Source: Tigriopus japonicus (taxonomy: Eukaryota; Arthropoda; Copepoda; Harpacticoida; Harpacticidae). From it: DNA of 64,000 nt. Below are positions 10,876 to 24,100 of the stretch, piece after piece. Made by a program: the position numbers and the translations under genes. The stretch lies in the NCBI GenBank assembly GCA_010645155.1, contig JAAGOF010000070.1, positions 385,947 to 449,946 of the forward strand, written 5' to 3'. The first letter of the stretch is position 1. Each line of letters starts with the position of its first letter. The notes under the pieces are model-generated. The model saw nothing but the letters and a program-made list of their open reading frames with translations, had not been told where the DNA came from and ran no database searches.

Positions 10876-12003
10876 GTTCTTGGAGCCTGCAAAAGACAAT
10901 GGGGAAGCTGAAATGCATCATTGGAAGGATGCGTGGGCGATTTCTGTGAGGTGCGTGTAGGCTACTTTGGGTAGGACCATTATAAAGCAATGCACTAGGG
11001 ATAGTACCGACTTAAAGGTTAACCTTGCCTTGGACTATGACGTCAACTCGACTGGAGCTACCAACGTTTTTGTTTGCAAGTCGTGACACTGCACATGAAG
11101 AGCTCTATTTATCGTGGGATGAGCTGAGAGATGTTGCCCGTTGAGTGTTGCAAGAGTGGCTGTGACTCACAACTAAAACTACTCCCTACTCAGATGATTA
11201 TTTGTGTTTAATGCAAGTGGGCGACGATAAACCAGACTCATGTGGCCTCTGCAGCAACCCTTCAAATTCTTTTTAAAAAATCGCCGATTTAAATTCAAAC
11301 CAATGGATCGGTTTATGTACAAGAAACATGGAACGAAAAGGTAGAAACGGGAGGGTATGACGGATAATTTAGTGCACGTGTTCTAATGGATCTCTCACCT
11401 TACGACCAAAGAGGACCTGAAGGTCCAAAAACACACAGAAAACAATGTCTTTCACGTTTATTTTGATTCTGAACTGTCAATGGCACCTGGATTCTGCTGA
11501 TATTAGCTCAACCAAGGCACTCTCGTCACCCATGTAGGATAGGATGGTTTCTAGATAAGGGAAGGCGCTTGGGCTTGAAGGATTGTGTGCTAGATAGTTA
11601 AACCATTGAAGAATCAGACACAACAAAGCGCCTCCACAACCAAAATCTGATCCCCGACCCGCTCAGTCTCTTCCTCGCCACCAAAGTCTACCAATGAATT
11701 ACTCAGATCCCTCAGAGAAGTCGGAGAAGGTTTCTAGAAGGTCATTTGCACCTTCAACGATGTGAAGATATCGTGCGATTCAAGCACCGGAGGCATTCAT
11801 GTCAGGAAGTACGTACCGTCGTACTAGATAGCTAGCGAGAGGAAGTGGGTCTCACATCTGTGGTAGATTCTAACTCCAACGATGAGGCAATCCGAGTGTA
11901 ATGTTCCGACGACGAGCTGTTGGCTTGCCATCCAATGCTTCTCGCAGACTGCCCAGTAGAGCCTACCTATGTATGTATGTAGTACCTAAAGGCATGGTGC
12001 TTG
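10876..12003. other. Non-coding region between the secreted-protein gene and the receptor gene
   Basis: No reading frame with coding character is seen on either strand. The part next to 10886 should contain the promoter and leader of the minus-strand gene. At 11038-11045 there is a perfect cAMP-response-element palindrome, and at 10981-10987 a TATAAAG (plus) or TTATAATGG-type (minus) sequence. The rest shows no recognisable structure. Confidence 0.4.
11038..11045. promoter_or_regulatory. CRE palindrome TGACGTCA
   Basis: A perfect 8-bp CREB/ATF consensus lies about 160 bp upstream of the minus-strand ATG at 10875 and about 55 bp upstream of a TATA-like sequence. Its position fits a proximal promoter element of the small secreted-protein gene. 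Function is inferred only from the motif. Confidence 0.35.
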
Positions 12004-12010
12004 TATAAAA
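12004..12010 (+). promoter_or_regulatory. TATA box candidate upstream of the receptor gene
   Basis: TATAAAA is followed by CGCTCGACATCGAGAC. It lies about 600 bp before the proposed ATG at 12615, so a leader of several hundred bases or a spliced leader would be needed. Confidence 0.3.
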
Positions 12011-12614
12011 CGCTCGACATCGAGACAGATTGCTCTTGTCGCCCACACTCGACATATAACAATAGGGTTTGAATAAAAAACATTGTTCCCGACACCTTTA
12101 ACATACAACCAGATGAAGTCAAAGTATAATCAAAAGCGAGCTGATCAATTTTCAGCACGCTCATCCAGATTATGCTAAATCGTTACCTGGGAGTACCTGT
12201 TTTTCCCTACAAATTATCATATTTTCATCCGGCCATTTTCCCGCTAGATCGGGGGTGTTCAGTACATACTAAGCCTCATTCTGAACTGGACTGTGTGTTC
12301 ATCAGACCAGTAAAGTCGAGGGTTCTTTTAGCAGTCAGTGGTGGCGAGACTCGTACTTCTTCCAGAGAAGTATGCGGTGAATCAACCTGGGCGAATTTTC
12401 TTCCAGGGGTAAATGGTAGTAGGCGAATGGACCGAAAAGTCAGACAGAGCAGTTCGTGCTACTGCTGAGAAGGAGAACAGACCCGTGAGCTGTTCACAAA
12501 CCAACAACCAATCGACAGCTGAATAAAGGAACAGATGCCGCTGGGTTGCTCCAAAACGATGGCAAACTTGGAATCTTGTTTCCTTACCGGACTGTGATCA
12601 CTTCAGAGCTCAAC

Positions 12615-15011
12615 ATGACCACGGGCGACGATGTGGAGCTGGACCAATCGGACTTCAGTTCCAAGGTCCGATGGGCCTCTTCGTGGCAATCCATCTTCTT
12701 CGCCCTGTACTGTTTCGTGATGCTCATCAGTTTGATCTTGTTCTTGTGTCTTCTTCGATCCATAGCGAGGAATAGCAAGAAAGAGGTGCCCACATACTTC
12801 TTTCTCATCTTCATTTTCTTCCTCTCTTTGGTGGAGGACGCCCTCATCATCCAGCAGTTCATTTTGGTCAATGTCAAAACCCGCCACACCACCACCTTGT
12901 GCCAATTCTTTACTTATGTCGTGTACGGGAACAAGATCGTCCTTGCCCTCACCGTCACGTCCATGGTGGTGTACACGTGGATCCAAGTGGAGTTCAAACG
13001 ATCCGTCATCGAGCAGACCATGCGGAAGTACTTTCCCGTGCTCATCCTCGGATTACTTGTGGTAGAAATGCTTTTGACCATTGAACCCACCTTGAATGTG
13101 CGAGGTTCAGCTGCCGAGCAGTACTGCTATCACGTGGATAAGCGGTTTTCCACGAGAAGACGAACAGGGTGGCTGTATTTGGTGTTATACCCTTACTTCA
13201 TCCCATTGGCGGTGTGTGTCGCCCCGTGTATTAAACTGGGTCTCAAATTGAGGGACAAAGCCGTGCTGAGCATTTTAGTGCCCCATGTCAAGATAACGTT
13301 AGTGACCGTGCTTGGGTATTTCTTCTTCCACGTCCTCTATTATCTCCTTATGTTGGCCAGAGAAATTGAAGCCCAGACTTTGGACCAAAACCATTGGCGA
13401 CAGTTGTTGGGTAAATAAATTCTTGCCACTTCTTCAAGTCGATCAAACTATGAAGGATCCACTTTGTTACATGGTTTTTAAAACGTTAGAGAAATTTCAA
13501 GTGTTAGAGCTGGCTAATTCTACGTAGTACAAAACTTACTTTGTTTTACACTTGCCTTGTTTCAAGCTGTTTTTTTGGCCAAAGAGTGAAGGTAAGCTTT
13601 GAAGAAGTACCTCAAATTTTTAAATTTCCTTCAACTGGTTGAACATTGCAAGTTTGAAAAAAAAACCGTTTTCACGTTGTATACAAAAGGATGAGTACCT
13701 GAATAAAGAGCAGAAGTTAAAATTTGGAGTTGCACCTCTATAAAACTTGACCCGAGAAAGTTCGTATCTTTGTACTTACATTTGTACATGTACGCAATTT
13801 TCAACAAAACAAATAATAATTTTGCCTTTCTTTGCCTATGTATTGGATTAGGTGCTGTTTTGGCAGAAAAAGTAGCGATAAAACAAATCTCTTGATCGTG
13901 CATGTGGTGGTCGTTGTGATGATAATAACGAGGTCTAACTTCAAACAACGTCTGTTTAATGTATTTGTCAAATATTCTTTATTTCATAATCAGAAGTGAG
14001 CATCCTACACCCCTTCCATGTCATTATTGTTCCCATGTTCAATGTCACTGTCTAGGTCATATTAAAATAATACTCAAAATTTGAATGAGAATTGAAAAAA
14101 TGTCCATGAGTTGCCTGACTCTAGCTTCAGAGAGCTTCTTCTATTTCTTTGAGGATGATGACCAGAAATGAAAGAAAGATCTTGTAACCACACCTAACTC
14201 AGCTTTTTTTCTCTCACAGTATGTTTTACGTCAAGTCATTTAACAAGTCATGAGAAAGGAGTAATGACCATGACAAAGATAATCTGGAACTCCTTTTGGG
14301 AAGATGTTTTCTTGAGGGCGGGGAGTGGAGCTCAACAGCTCCAGCCATGGCGAATTCTTCACACATTGTTGAGTCACGTTACTTGTGCACTTATTAATTA
14401 CCCTATTAAAGGAGAAATTTCATCACTCCCAAACCTAATTGTACCAAGTCAGAAATGTTGAACGACCAATCCTAATTCGATACCTTTTTTCAGGCCTTCA
14501 TATCTGGTACATAACCCGTCCCATGTTTGCCCTTGTGGCCTACGGGTGGTACATTGTGGTCCCGTTGTCGCCTTTCCTCTTTGATCCTGACTTCATGAGG
14601 GAGTTTCCCGGCAACTTTCTCAATCGTCAAGAACTCGTTCACAAAGATGAAGAGAACCGCAATTCGATCTGCATGAGTGACACCGTGAGTACCGCCGAAA
14701 CCATGCGGGCGTCATCGTTGGACCACGATTCGGTGGGAAGCACATTCACACGGGTAGACGTGGAATCGGGTTTTCAACGTAGTCGGGGCGAGACCAACGG
14801 TGGTGGACGGGCCTTTGAGAATCCCCTGGAGTCCGATGATGGACCCGGCATGTCTCCCAGTCAACATGACAGTTTTGTCAATCCCATTCCACAACAACAG
14901 GGATCAGCGGCTAGTTTGGCCCGGCCGTCTTTTGGGCGGGAATTTGAGAATCCCGCGTTAAGCGAGGCATCTGAATCCAAAGAGTATCACCAATCGTCGT
15001 TTATCATGTAA
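12615..15011 (+). CDS. Orphan seven-transmembrane GPCR-like receptor (437 aa)
   Basis: Exons are 12615-13410 and 14494-15011. Donor is TTGG|GTAAAT, acceptor TTTTTTCAG|GC, phase 1, with a Gly codon rebuilt. I chose the ATG at 12615 (context CAACATGACC) because the frame upstream has no ATG. Seven hydrophobic segments fall at about residues 26-47, 61-86, 96-121, 138-157, 186-209, 224-248 and 267-291. Cys96 at the start of helix 3 and Cys171 in the second extracellular loop could form the canonical disulfide. Helix 7 carries ITRPMFALVAYGWY where rhodopsin-like receptors have NPxxY, and no DRY motif follows helix 3 (YTWIQVEFKR instead). The 145-residue acidic, Ser-rich cytosolic tail repeats an F-x-N-P motif: AFENPLES, SFVNPIP and EFENPALS. 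The ligand and subfamily are unknown. It could instead be a non-GPCR seven-helix protein. Confidence 0.75.
13411..14493 (+). other. Intron of the orphan receptor gene
   Basis: This is a single 1083-bp AT-rich intron. I see no exon, transposon end or RNA gene in it. Confidence 0.5.
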
Positions 15012-18000
15012 AAAGAAAAAAAATCATATTTTGTGCATGCATTGCTTGTGTTTTTACAGACGGATTGGAGCGGAATGAATGCTTCTACGATCCCAAAATC
15101 ACGCAACCCCAAATACATTTTCGTTTGCTTGTTTGCTTTAGAATGTCTATGTGTCTGCTACTCCACCTAGCTTAGTTTACTTCATTAATAATCTGGACTG
15201 AATTGTGTTTTCCTACACAATATTGGAAGTGGAAGCCTGCCCTGAGCATGCAACTCATATTTTGGGCAAATCTGGTAGACAAATGTTTGAGAAACTCGAA
15301 AACAAAGAAGCTCTCAGATCAGACGTCACACCATTTCTGAACCGTTTCCAATCAGACCAGGGAAAGTGCATCCAAAAGATAAAATCGCACATCCAAATTA
15401 AATGAAACCGATTGCTTTAAGCGTTGAGTCCGGTAATCTTGGATGATAATCAACTCGCACTTCAGCCTGATATTCAACTGAATTGAGTAACCACATCACC
15501 TTTCCTACTTTTATTGTACGAATTTTTTCCATAATAATCGCTAACATCACGTATTCGTTTTACATCTTGATCTCACAAATGACATTATTTTTCCCGTTGG
15601 AAGCATGAAAATCGTTTTACGCAATTTCTGCACCCCCTTGATCAATCCCGCTAGTTCGTGAACCACTCCTTCATGTGGAGATCTTGGCAAACGAATAAAT
15701 GACCTCTAACGAGAAGCAATCCAGCTCGTCAAGAGATTTACAGCTGAGAATTTGAAGGCATTTAACAATGAGATTGTCCCATACCATTGTGTCTGTCGGG
15801 CTTGAAGCAGACATGGGGAGAACACTTTCAAGAAATCGAGATATGTGGGTAAAAAATTCATCTTATTCCACAACTTAGAACCAGTTTCTAAGCAACAGAA
15901 GTGTTACTTTGTTTCGGTCCAAATACTATTTTTCTTTGAACTTTGTGTGCACTCAAATGCAAATAAACCGGTCAGGCTTAGGCCATGCCGTTTGTGCCGT
16001 TGAGATTATTAATCTTCTAGATCAGAATAAACGTGCATGGACGCAAATGTAAAGCAACTATAGGCAATCAAGTTCAATGCCAAAATGTGCTTGGAATGAC
16101 AACCCCAATGTTCAAAGGACTCGGCGATTTGCTTGCCATGTCTGACTCGAGACTTTCAGGGAAAAATGGAAGCTCTAAACATGGGTTTTTCTGTTCACAA
16201 AGAAATGCGTTCATATTTCTGGCGAAGACGAATGAGTAAAAGATTGCGGAAGAAGAGAGAAATATCAGGGCGGACGAACAAATTCCATAACGGTGGTTGG
16301 TTCATAGGATGGGTGTATAGGTGGGCTGGTTGGTTGCAAGCTACGGGAAGTTTTCCTTCATCTTCCATTCCTGTACGTAACTTGATGGAGCAGAATGCTG
16401 GCCATCATCGTCTTTGGAGATTGAGTTAATATGCTCTGCCATTTGGATTAGTAGAGGAGACTGAGGGAATTCGCTGTAAAACACCGCTCCCATCATGTTT
16501 CAGCCCTAGCTCATGGTAGATAGGTAGGTAGTGAGTGTGGTAGGCAATCTCTTGGCACCACCACTTGTGAATCCATGAAGACGAGAACACTATATTGGAG
16601 GGAGAGGGAAAAGGGTGTCGCCCTTTACCTCTAGCTCTATTCTCTCGTCAATTGTGCTCCCACCAGCCGCTACACATTGGTTTTGCCTTCTCGGATCTCT
16701 AGTTTTCTGTCTCATGTATGTACGAACAAACGAAGGGACGTACTGGATGTTCAAAACTTAGCCTGGAATGGTATGTCTTCAACCTAGCACCATCGTGGAT
16801 CGTGCTTCTCGACATATCTTGACGTCGTGTACATACATGTGTGCGTGGACCGGACTCGGTACAGTTGATGAGGAAGGAGACCAGAAACAAGGATTCAACC
16901 AAGCAATGAACAAGCGAACCATCCATGGAAAGAGCGTAAGAGCGAGAGAACCAGAGTGAGATGGTAGTGGTGGGGCAAAGGATTCTTGGGAAGGGCGCGG
17001 AAGAGCTTTGGAAAAGAACCAACGAGCATAGGGACTGAAGGCACTGAAGGTAGCCCCCTGCAGGACGAAAGTGCAGAAAGATCTTCAAGTCCGAATTGGG
17101 AGGGGAGGAGGGGTGGATAGATGGATGGATGGCTTGAATTTGGCTTGCTTTGCTTGAAGCCGGCCGCTGTCAAAATGGTTGGAGGTATGTACCTTTCCGT
17201 GCTTGGTTGGTAGGCACGTACGCTAAAAAGAAGGAATCGCAAGAGCTTGTCAGCCCTCAAGACATGAATGAGTCTGGGACAGTACTTGATGCCACTACTG
17301 CATGTAAGGAGGCACTTGGTGGTGATTTCGATGGGTTGGTTGGCCAGGATAGTTTAGTTGGAGGGCGGGCGATATTCGTAACCTGGAAGACTCGGGGAGA
17401 AATGATACTTAGTTGTGCCTCCACCGAGAAGAGGTGATCATGGCAGCAGCCCAAGAGCATTATTTTTCCTACCACGACGTCTCGAACCATCACCAGCTTT
17501 GCACTCTGAAGTGATTTCGAATCAGGAAACTTTGATGCCGTGTTTGTGAGCGAGTCTGTCCGTGCTTGTGAATCAGGAAAAGGCCAAGTGAAGTGATCAG
17601 AGTGCTTTCCAAACAGCCTTCCTTTTCTCGGGTGATTCGAACTCGTTCGGATTTGCACCCGTTGACTCATTAATGGAATCGTGGAAATCGACCTTGAAGA
17701 ACGAGAGCTAGATCAGAAGCAGTGGCAGTGGTGGTGCCAACGACGACATAAGATAGCGACCACCACCTTCCTCCACATCGTGAAGACTCCTGACGAAGTG
17801 CGAGAAGAAGCCCATGAATGGTTCCGGACTGCCGCTGTCAGATCCAAAGGAATATGAATTAGTGCGTCAATAGCAGCATCACCATCACTCTTTTCTTCTT
17901 ATCTCGTTTTTCGTGCTCCCGTGTGTTTCCGCACTCAAGAGGCAATCCATCCCGTGGTCTGGGATCAAGATTGGGGGATGCATCTTCGGATCTTGAGGTT

Positions 18001-18133
18001 GGGACGGTGACACCAGACTAGGAAATTCCTGGAAAATTCATACTGAACACTCAATCAACCTTTTAGTCTCTTTACCAATACTAGTGCTCAATTGCAACAC
18101 TGTTAGTCAAATCTTCAATACAAATCACTCACC
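15012..18133. other. Intergenic region before chitin synthase
   Basis: This is 3.1 kb without a convincing gene. AATAAA at 15694-15699 (and another at 15962-15967) could end the receptor transcript. The stretch just before 18134 should hold the chitin synthase leader and promoter, but no unambiguous TATA box or initiator stands out. Reading frames of up to about 137 codons here have no family resemblance and low-complexity composition. Confidence 0.45.
15694..15699 (+). terminator. Candidate poly(A) signal of the receptor gene
   Basis: AATAAA lies about 680 nt after the TAA at 15009-15011. It is the first consensus signal downstream. Confidence 0.3.
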
Positions 18134-21100
18134 ATGAATAGGGAACCAATATACGGGGTAAGTGATCCGATTTCTCCTTCTTCTTTAGGGAGCGTTAGCA
18201 ATCGCCGTGATCTCTTCTTGTTCCCAAACCCTAGCTAACGAGCTTATTCCGATCCTCTGTGAAAGATTGGGCTATTGTCGCGAGCATCCTGATTTGGCCC
18301 CGGTCCAAATGTTTGGACATTCATTCTTCCTCGTCTGACTGATGAAATACGGTTGTGCTCGTTTCTAGTCCCAAATTCCCCAATTCTCCTCAGCCCAACT
18401 TTCATTCACGAAGACCTGTGGTGAGCAGTTTCCATCTCTTGGAGCTCCCCCAATGCCACCATTGCACAGCGTCTGGATGGATCTGTTAGGCCTCAGCTTA
18501 GATTGCTGCTTTGGCTGGAGAAGTTTTCATTCCAAGCCAAAAACATTCTGCCTTGGTTACCAAAAGAGGAAGCTCCGAGCGAGACGCTTTTCGTTTTCAA
18601 TTTGCGTACGTCACGGGCAGAGTAAGGGCTAACAGCAGCAATAGTAGCAGCAGCCAGCTGAGCTCTATTTTCAGACCGTACCATTTCTCCTCTCTGAACC
18701 AACTGACAGAGAAAACCAGCGGGAGGAGTTCCAGCAGGAGCACTTACCATTACAAGGAGCAGGAGCAGGAGGAGGAAGAGCAGGAATGGCAGGAGCACTA
18801 ATCGGATGGTAACCGTGCCACCTAAGGTTCTGAAGTACAAGTGAGAGCAAGTTTCTTTTTTTTCTCGCTCACAATAGGCCTGTTATTGATTGGAGGCCGT
18901 GTAAACTGAAAGATGAGAAAAAAATCGATGGGCGAAATGGGTTCCAATTCCATGTCTACCTTGAAAGATACGATAGTGCCGAACTGCCGATGCGTGCAGT
19001 CCTACTGTAGGTAGAGGGTAAAGCGGCTTGCACAATCTATATCAAATACAATATTTTTGGTAAACTTTGACTGACGGTATGCAGGAAGATAACTTTGCTT
19101 AGCTCACTTGAGAATCGTTTCCTTAACCCGAAATGTGATGTTACTACCCAACCTTTTGATTCGATTCAAGCTCCTGATGAGCTTCTTCCAATTGACTTTG
19201 GTAGAACCTTCCGGGTATTGTGTCAATCAAAGCCTCTCAGGCATTTCCTCTGTCATTTCAGTCATAAGAATATCCGTAGATAGCCGAACTATAAATTAGA
19301 CGACGACCACTGGCCATAACACCCATAACATTTCTTCACTTTCTTTTCGAGGCTATTCTCTAACAAGGCGGAAGGACTATGTTGGATAAATTTCCCTGGC
19401 AAACAAAAAATACCGGCTTATTGAACAATAATTGCTCTCCAACCAGCTAGCATGCCTATGACAGATTTCACTTTCAAAGTTAGTGCAGAAAAATGAATTC
19501 TGGTCCGATTGTTGGTTGTCATGTGTTGGAGAAATCCCTGAGTGTAGTAACAACAGTAGGTTTTTTTTTCTTCCATCATCTCCTTCATCTGTTGTTGCTG
19601 CTGGGATTTTACCTCCACATCACATTTGACAAACCATTCGGTTAACAAAAGAATAAAACAACGGTTTTTCGTCATCGGGAGGAAAAAAATGAAAACATCT
19701 TCTCACCGAGCGTACATTTCACTTTCCATCCATCTTGGACATTCATTTCGCCTTCAATATTTCCCCACGCTCGAAGCGACGCTCTAGCTATTCTTATGAA
19801 TGCGACAATTCACATTCCCGAGATTCCATAAATACGTCCATTACATGCATTTTCATTGGAATTCTTCTGGTTTTTTTTCCAGCGTACTGGTCCGAGTGAC
19901 CTTTATTCGCGACCCCCGCGAAATCCATTGATTGTGGAGGATCTGGACGACTTCTCAGACGACGAGACGTCACCCCTCACCGAACCCATCTACAATGGAA
20001 GGTAAGCCAGACACACAAGAGGAGTCAAATCAGGATATACATGTTCATGGGGCCAAGATCCCAAGTCTCTTCCATCTTGAATGCAAAACTCGCTCGACTT
20101 CCTTCTTGACCATTAATGTTGACCTTCGGACATTGCCTTGGAGCTTGGAATTAGGAAGAAAACCGGTTCAAATGAGTGAGACAAGGGCACTAGTTCCGAT
20201 TCGATTTGAGGAGGCTTGCAAGCGCACTCAAATCAACGACTGTTCAGTACGTAGATGTCCATACCATGGCAACCCAAGCCCGACCTTCTGGGCTTGATCT
20301 CAATTCCCATTGTTGCGCCGATGGATGGATGGATGGATAGACCCAGTTCGGTGATGACTTTTTTAGGGACGATCATTTTCCAGAGCAACTTGATTTGGCC
20401 CCGAAAGCGGGGAAAAAGAGACGACAAGGATTCACGCGTTGAAATCTCCGAACTTGGAATGCTCTTCATCCTGGACTCCTCGGATAAGAATGCCAAGGAT
20501 TTATCGAGTTACGCCACGTTTGGCATTTTATTTCAACGAGCTGTTGAAAAACATACATCTGGTGGGAAATAATTGCTTGCATTAATTATCAAATGCACCA
20601 TGACACCGTAATCTAAGTACAACAAAAGACATACCGACCACGCACAATTTTGAGTCCGTGTTAGTGTACGTATGTAGGCTGGACAATTTTGTTACCCGGA
20701 AAAATGATTGGTCTTGTTGGAATTTTGGAGTATGGATATTTACACTCTTTTCAAAAACTTTCATTAAAAACATTCCGTATTAGCGATCGATCTTTAAGTC
20801 AACAGAATGAAACGTGTAATAAGATTTTTTAGATATGATTGGGGGAAACGACGCCACTCATAAAAGATCCGTTGTTAGCATCGGTCGAATATCTACTTAT
20901 GATGAACCAACTTAGATCAAAGTAACATTGAAACCGGCTTTCAACTTTCGTGATCAGGTTTTATTTACCCCATCATATTTTAACTGCCTGTACTGTGTAC
21001 CTACGTGCATTCTGAACTCGCGAGTTCAGTCCAATTAGGAGTTGAGTATGTTGCTTGGTTGGTCGTGGAAAAAGGTTTTTGGGTTTGGTCAGCTCGCTCT

Positions 21101-24100
21101 GTTCTCAAATCCATCCCAACTGAACCACTTCATATTCCGAGTTGGTTCTAGGCCAAGCACCCTCGTTGGCATTCTGTACTACCATTACCATTACTAGTAC
21201 TACCACCACCACCACATCAACTACCTTGCGAGTTGGCAGGGCTTGGACGTGGTCTGAATTGAGGTTTCTGTATTTTTTAGTCCTGGCAAGCCCTATTCTG
21301 CCCCTTCTCTCTGTTTCTTTCTTTCTCTCTCTACGTACCAACTATCTCTCTATCTATCCATCGAGCAATCTTTCAAGCCAGCAAGCAAGCAAGCAACCAC
21401 TAGCTCGACCGCGGAGAAGGAAACACAGAAGAGGCCTTGAGCCTCGCCTTTCTGAGGAATGATGTCCTTCAAACCGATATTAGAGCATCGACCAACTTCC
21501 AGCATTCGACTACCTGCCAACAAACCATAAACTACTTACTGGTATACGATGACTATTCTGTAGTATTGTATGTAGCATATGGATGAATTTTCGAATTGTC
21601 ACCTCTTCCCAATTTGATCCGACAGAGGATGCGTGGTGGGTTAGTGATGCCCTGTTACTTTTGACCAGAGCTCAGAAGAATGAAGTCTACGTACTCTAAA
21701 TACATTGAGCAGGCATAATGGGCGCAAACCTTGAAACCCAAGTCGCTTGGTTGCACACTCATGATTGGGGAGGGTGACAACGCCCTAAATTCCCAACTAC
21801 GATCGCCTCACTTAGACAGAAAGAGAGAAAGAAAGAAAGAGCAAAGGAACGAACGACATTGCCTTCATCATCCTCATCATCTCTCCTATTCCTCAATGCC
21901 ACACGAACAAACACACTCACACACACACACATGCACTCTTAAACGAATCTTGTAGTAATGCAGAGCCCTTTTGAAGTCCAGCTAGGAGGTGAAAAAAACG
22001 GACGTACACAGAGAGGGAAAGAGAAGGAGTCTGCTTTTAGCGCCCCTTTTTGTCCGTTATGGAAGTCGCGAGAAAAGTGCAATTCGATCCTTGGAAAGGT
22101 TATGGATGAAATGCATGCAAATTAATTCCAAATTAGTTCAACTTGAAAGGCGTTGTTGTTCATAGAGAAGGGATCCTGCAAGGCTAGATACGTACATATG
22201 CGAAATATTATCCAATACTCGAAGACGCCTTGATATGGTAATTGCGAAGAAGATGGATCCCCTCCCTGTACGTACTGTAATTCCCAATCATGCTCCAAAG
22301 AGTTTTGATTGCATTGCATTGAAAATTCTCTAAACCATTACTAGGGTGCTAATTGGCCTCATTTTAGGCCTTCGTTTAGCGGATTTATTTGCACTAACCA
22401 ATTTGCTACACATCAAGTAACCTCTGCCATATTTCTCTTAGCCAACGCAGCTATATGGAGACCAAAGGTTGGGACGTTTTTCGAAATCTGCCCCCCGAGC
22501 AAGATTCCGGCTCCGAAGCCATCGATGCCCGATGTTTGGGAATCATCATTCGGATTTTGAAGGTGGTGGCCTACATTCTGAGTTTCGTCATTGTTCTCGG
22601 GGGATGCGTGATTGGGAAGGGAACGCTATTCTTCATGACCTCGCAAATCCGACCTCGAAAGACCATTCTTCATTGTAACAGAGAGCTCGAGCGCGACAAG
22701 CAATATTCGGCCGAGATCTCCTCCCCAGAACAGGTAAGGATCATTTGTGTCAGGTCTCTCAGGTCAACCCAAAACCATTGGACCTTTGATTAATTTCAGG
22801 TGGCGTGGATTTGGTGCCTGTTCGCGGCGTTTATCATCCCGGAATTGGGCACGCTCTTCCGGTCAGCCCGAATTTGCGTGTTCAAATCTGCCCGACGATG
22901 TTGCTTTTCCGACTTCATGATCGTTTGGGTCTTCGAATCCATGCACATCATTGGTTTGGCTCTTTTGATATTTGTCGTGTTTCCCGAATTGGATGTGGTT
23001 AAGGGTGCCATGCTCACCAATTGTGTGGCCTTCTTGCCAGCGTGTTTCAGTAAGTGATGATTTTTTATGGACGCTTGAAATGAGCAATGAGAACTAAAAA
23101 CAATCCTATTTAGGTCTCTTGTCAAGAAACAACAGAGAATCCAACCGCATCCTGAAGGTGATTATGGACTTACTGGCCATAAGTTGTCAAGCCACGGGAT
23201 TTGTCATCTGGCCTTTGGTGGAGTCTGGTAGGGGCAATGCCAAAATGTGGACCGTGGCCGTGGCTATTTTCTTGACCTCTGCGGGTTGGTGGGAAAATTA
23301 CGTGGACCGTCGATCTCCTTGGCGAGCGGTCAAAAACTTGGGTCGTCTGAAGGAGCGCCTGAAGAAGACCCGCTACTTCACCTACAGTTTTATCGCCATG
23401 TGGAAGATGCTGCTCTTCTTTTGCTCAATGATCCTTTTCTTGCATCTAAATGGAACCCAAGTGGGATCCTTGTTCAGCCAGTTTACCACTGCCTTCTCCG
23501 CCCATCCCATCAACATCACACAAATCCACCACACCGGTTTGGCTCATAATGTTCCCGACATTCCTGGGGGTCAATTGCTCCAAGAGATCATCGAGATCCG
23601 ATCCCACGCTACCACGCCCATCTATGTTCTCATCATTCAAGTGGTGGCCGCCTATTTGGCCTATATCTTTGGCAAGTTCGCGTGCAAGATTTGTATTCAA
23701 GGCTTTTCGTTCGCCTTTCCCGTGATCCTTTCGGTGCCCGTGTCCGTGAGTGTTCTCATTGCCGCTTGCGGTCTGCGAAACGAGGATGCCTGTTGGTTCC
23801 GCGAATCCATTCCCGACTACCTTTACTTTGAGTGTCCCGGGGGAGACTTTTTGAACGACTTCATTTCCGACCAACATGCTTGGATCTGGCTGGTTTGGCT
23901 GCTGTCCCAGGCTTGGATCGCGGTTCACATCTGGACCCCTCATTGTGAGCGTTTGGCCCCGACGGAGAAGTTATTTGTCACGCCCATGTATTGCTCGTAT
24001 CTGATTGATCAATCCTTGGCCATGAACCGCCGCAAAGACGACGAAGGCGAGGTCAAAACCGAGGAACTCGAACTCGATCGGGTGGGGATGGATGAGAATG

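Noticed and set aside
10876..10899. N-terminal extension of the small secreted protein
   Set aside because: It would need a TTG start and crosses a clear 3' splice site (TTTTGCAG|GC). The ATG at 10875 is preferred.
12546..12614. N-terminal extension of the orphan receptor
   Set aside because: The frame is open but has no ATG upstream of 12615. The ATG at 12615 has a good context and a sensible N-terminus.
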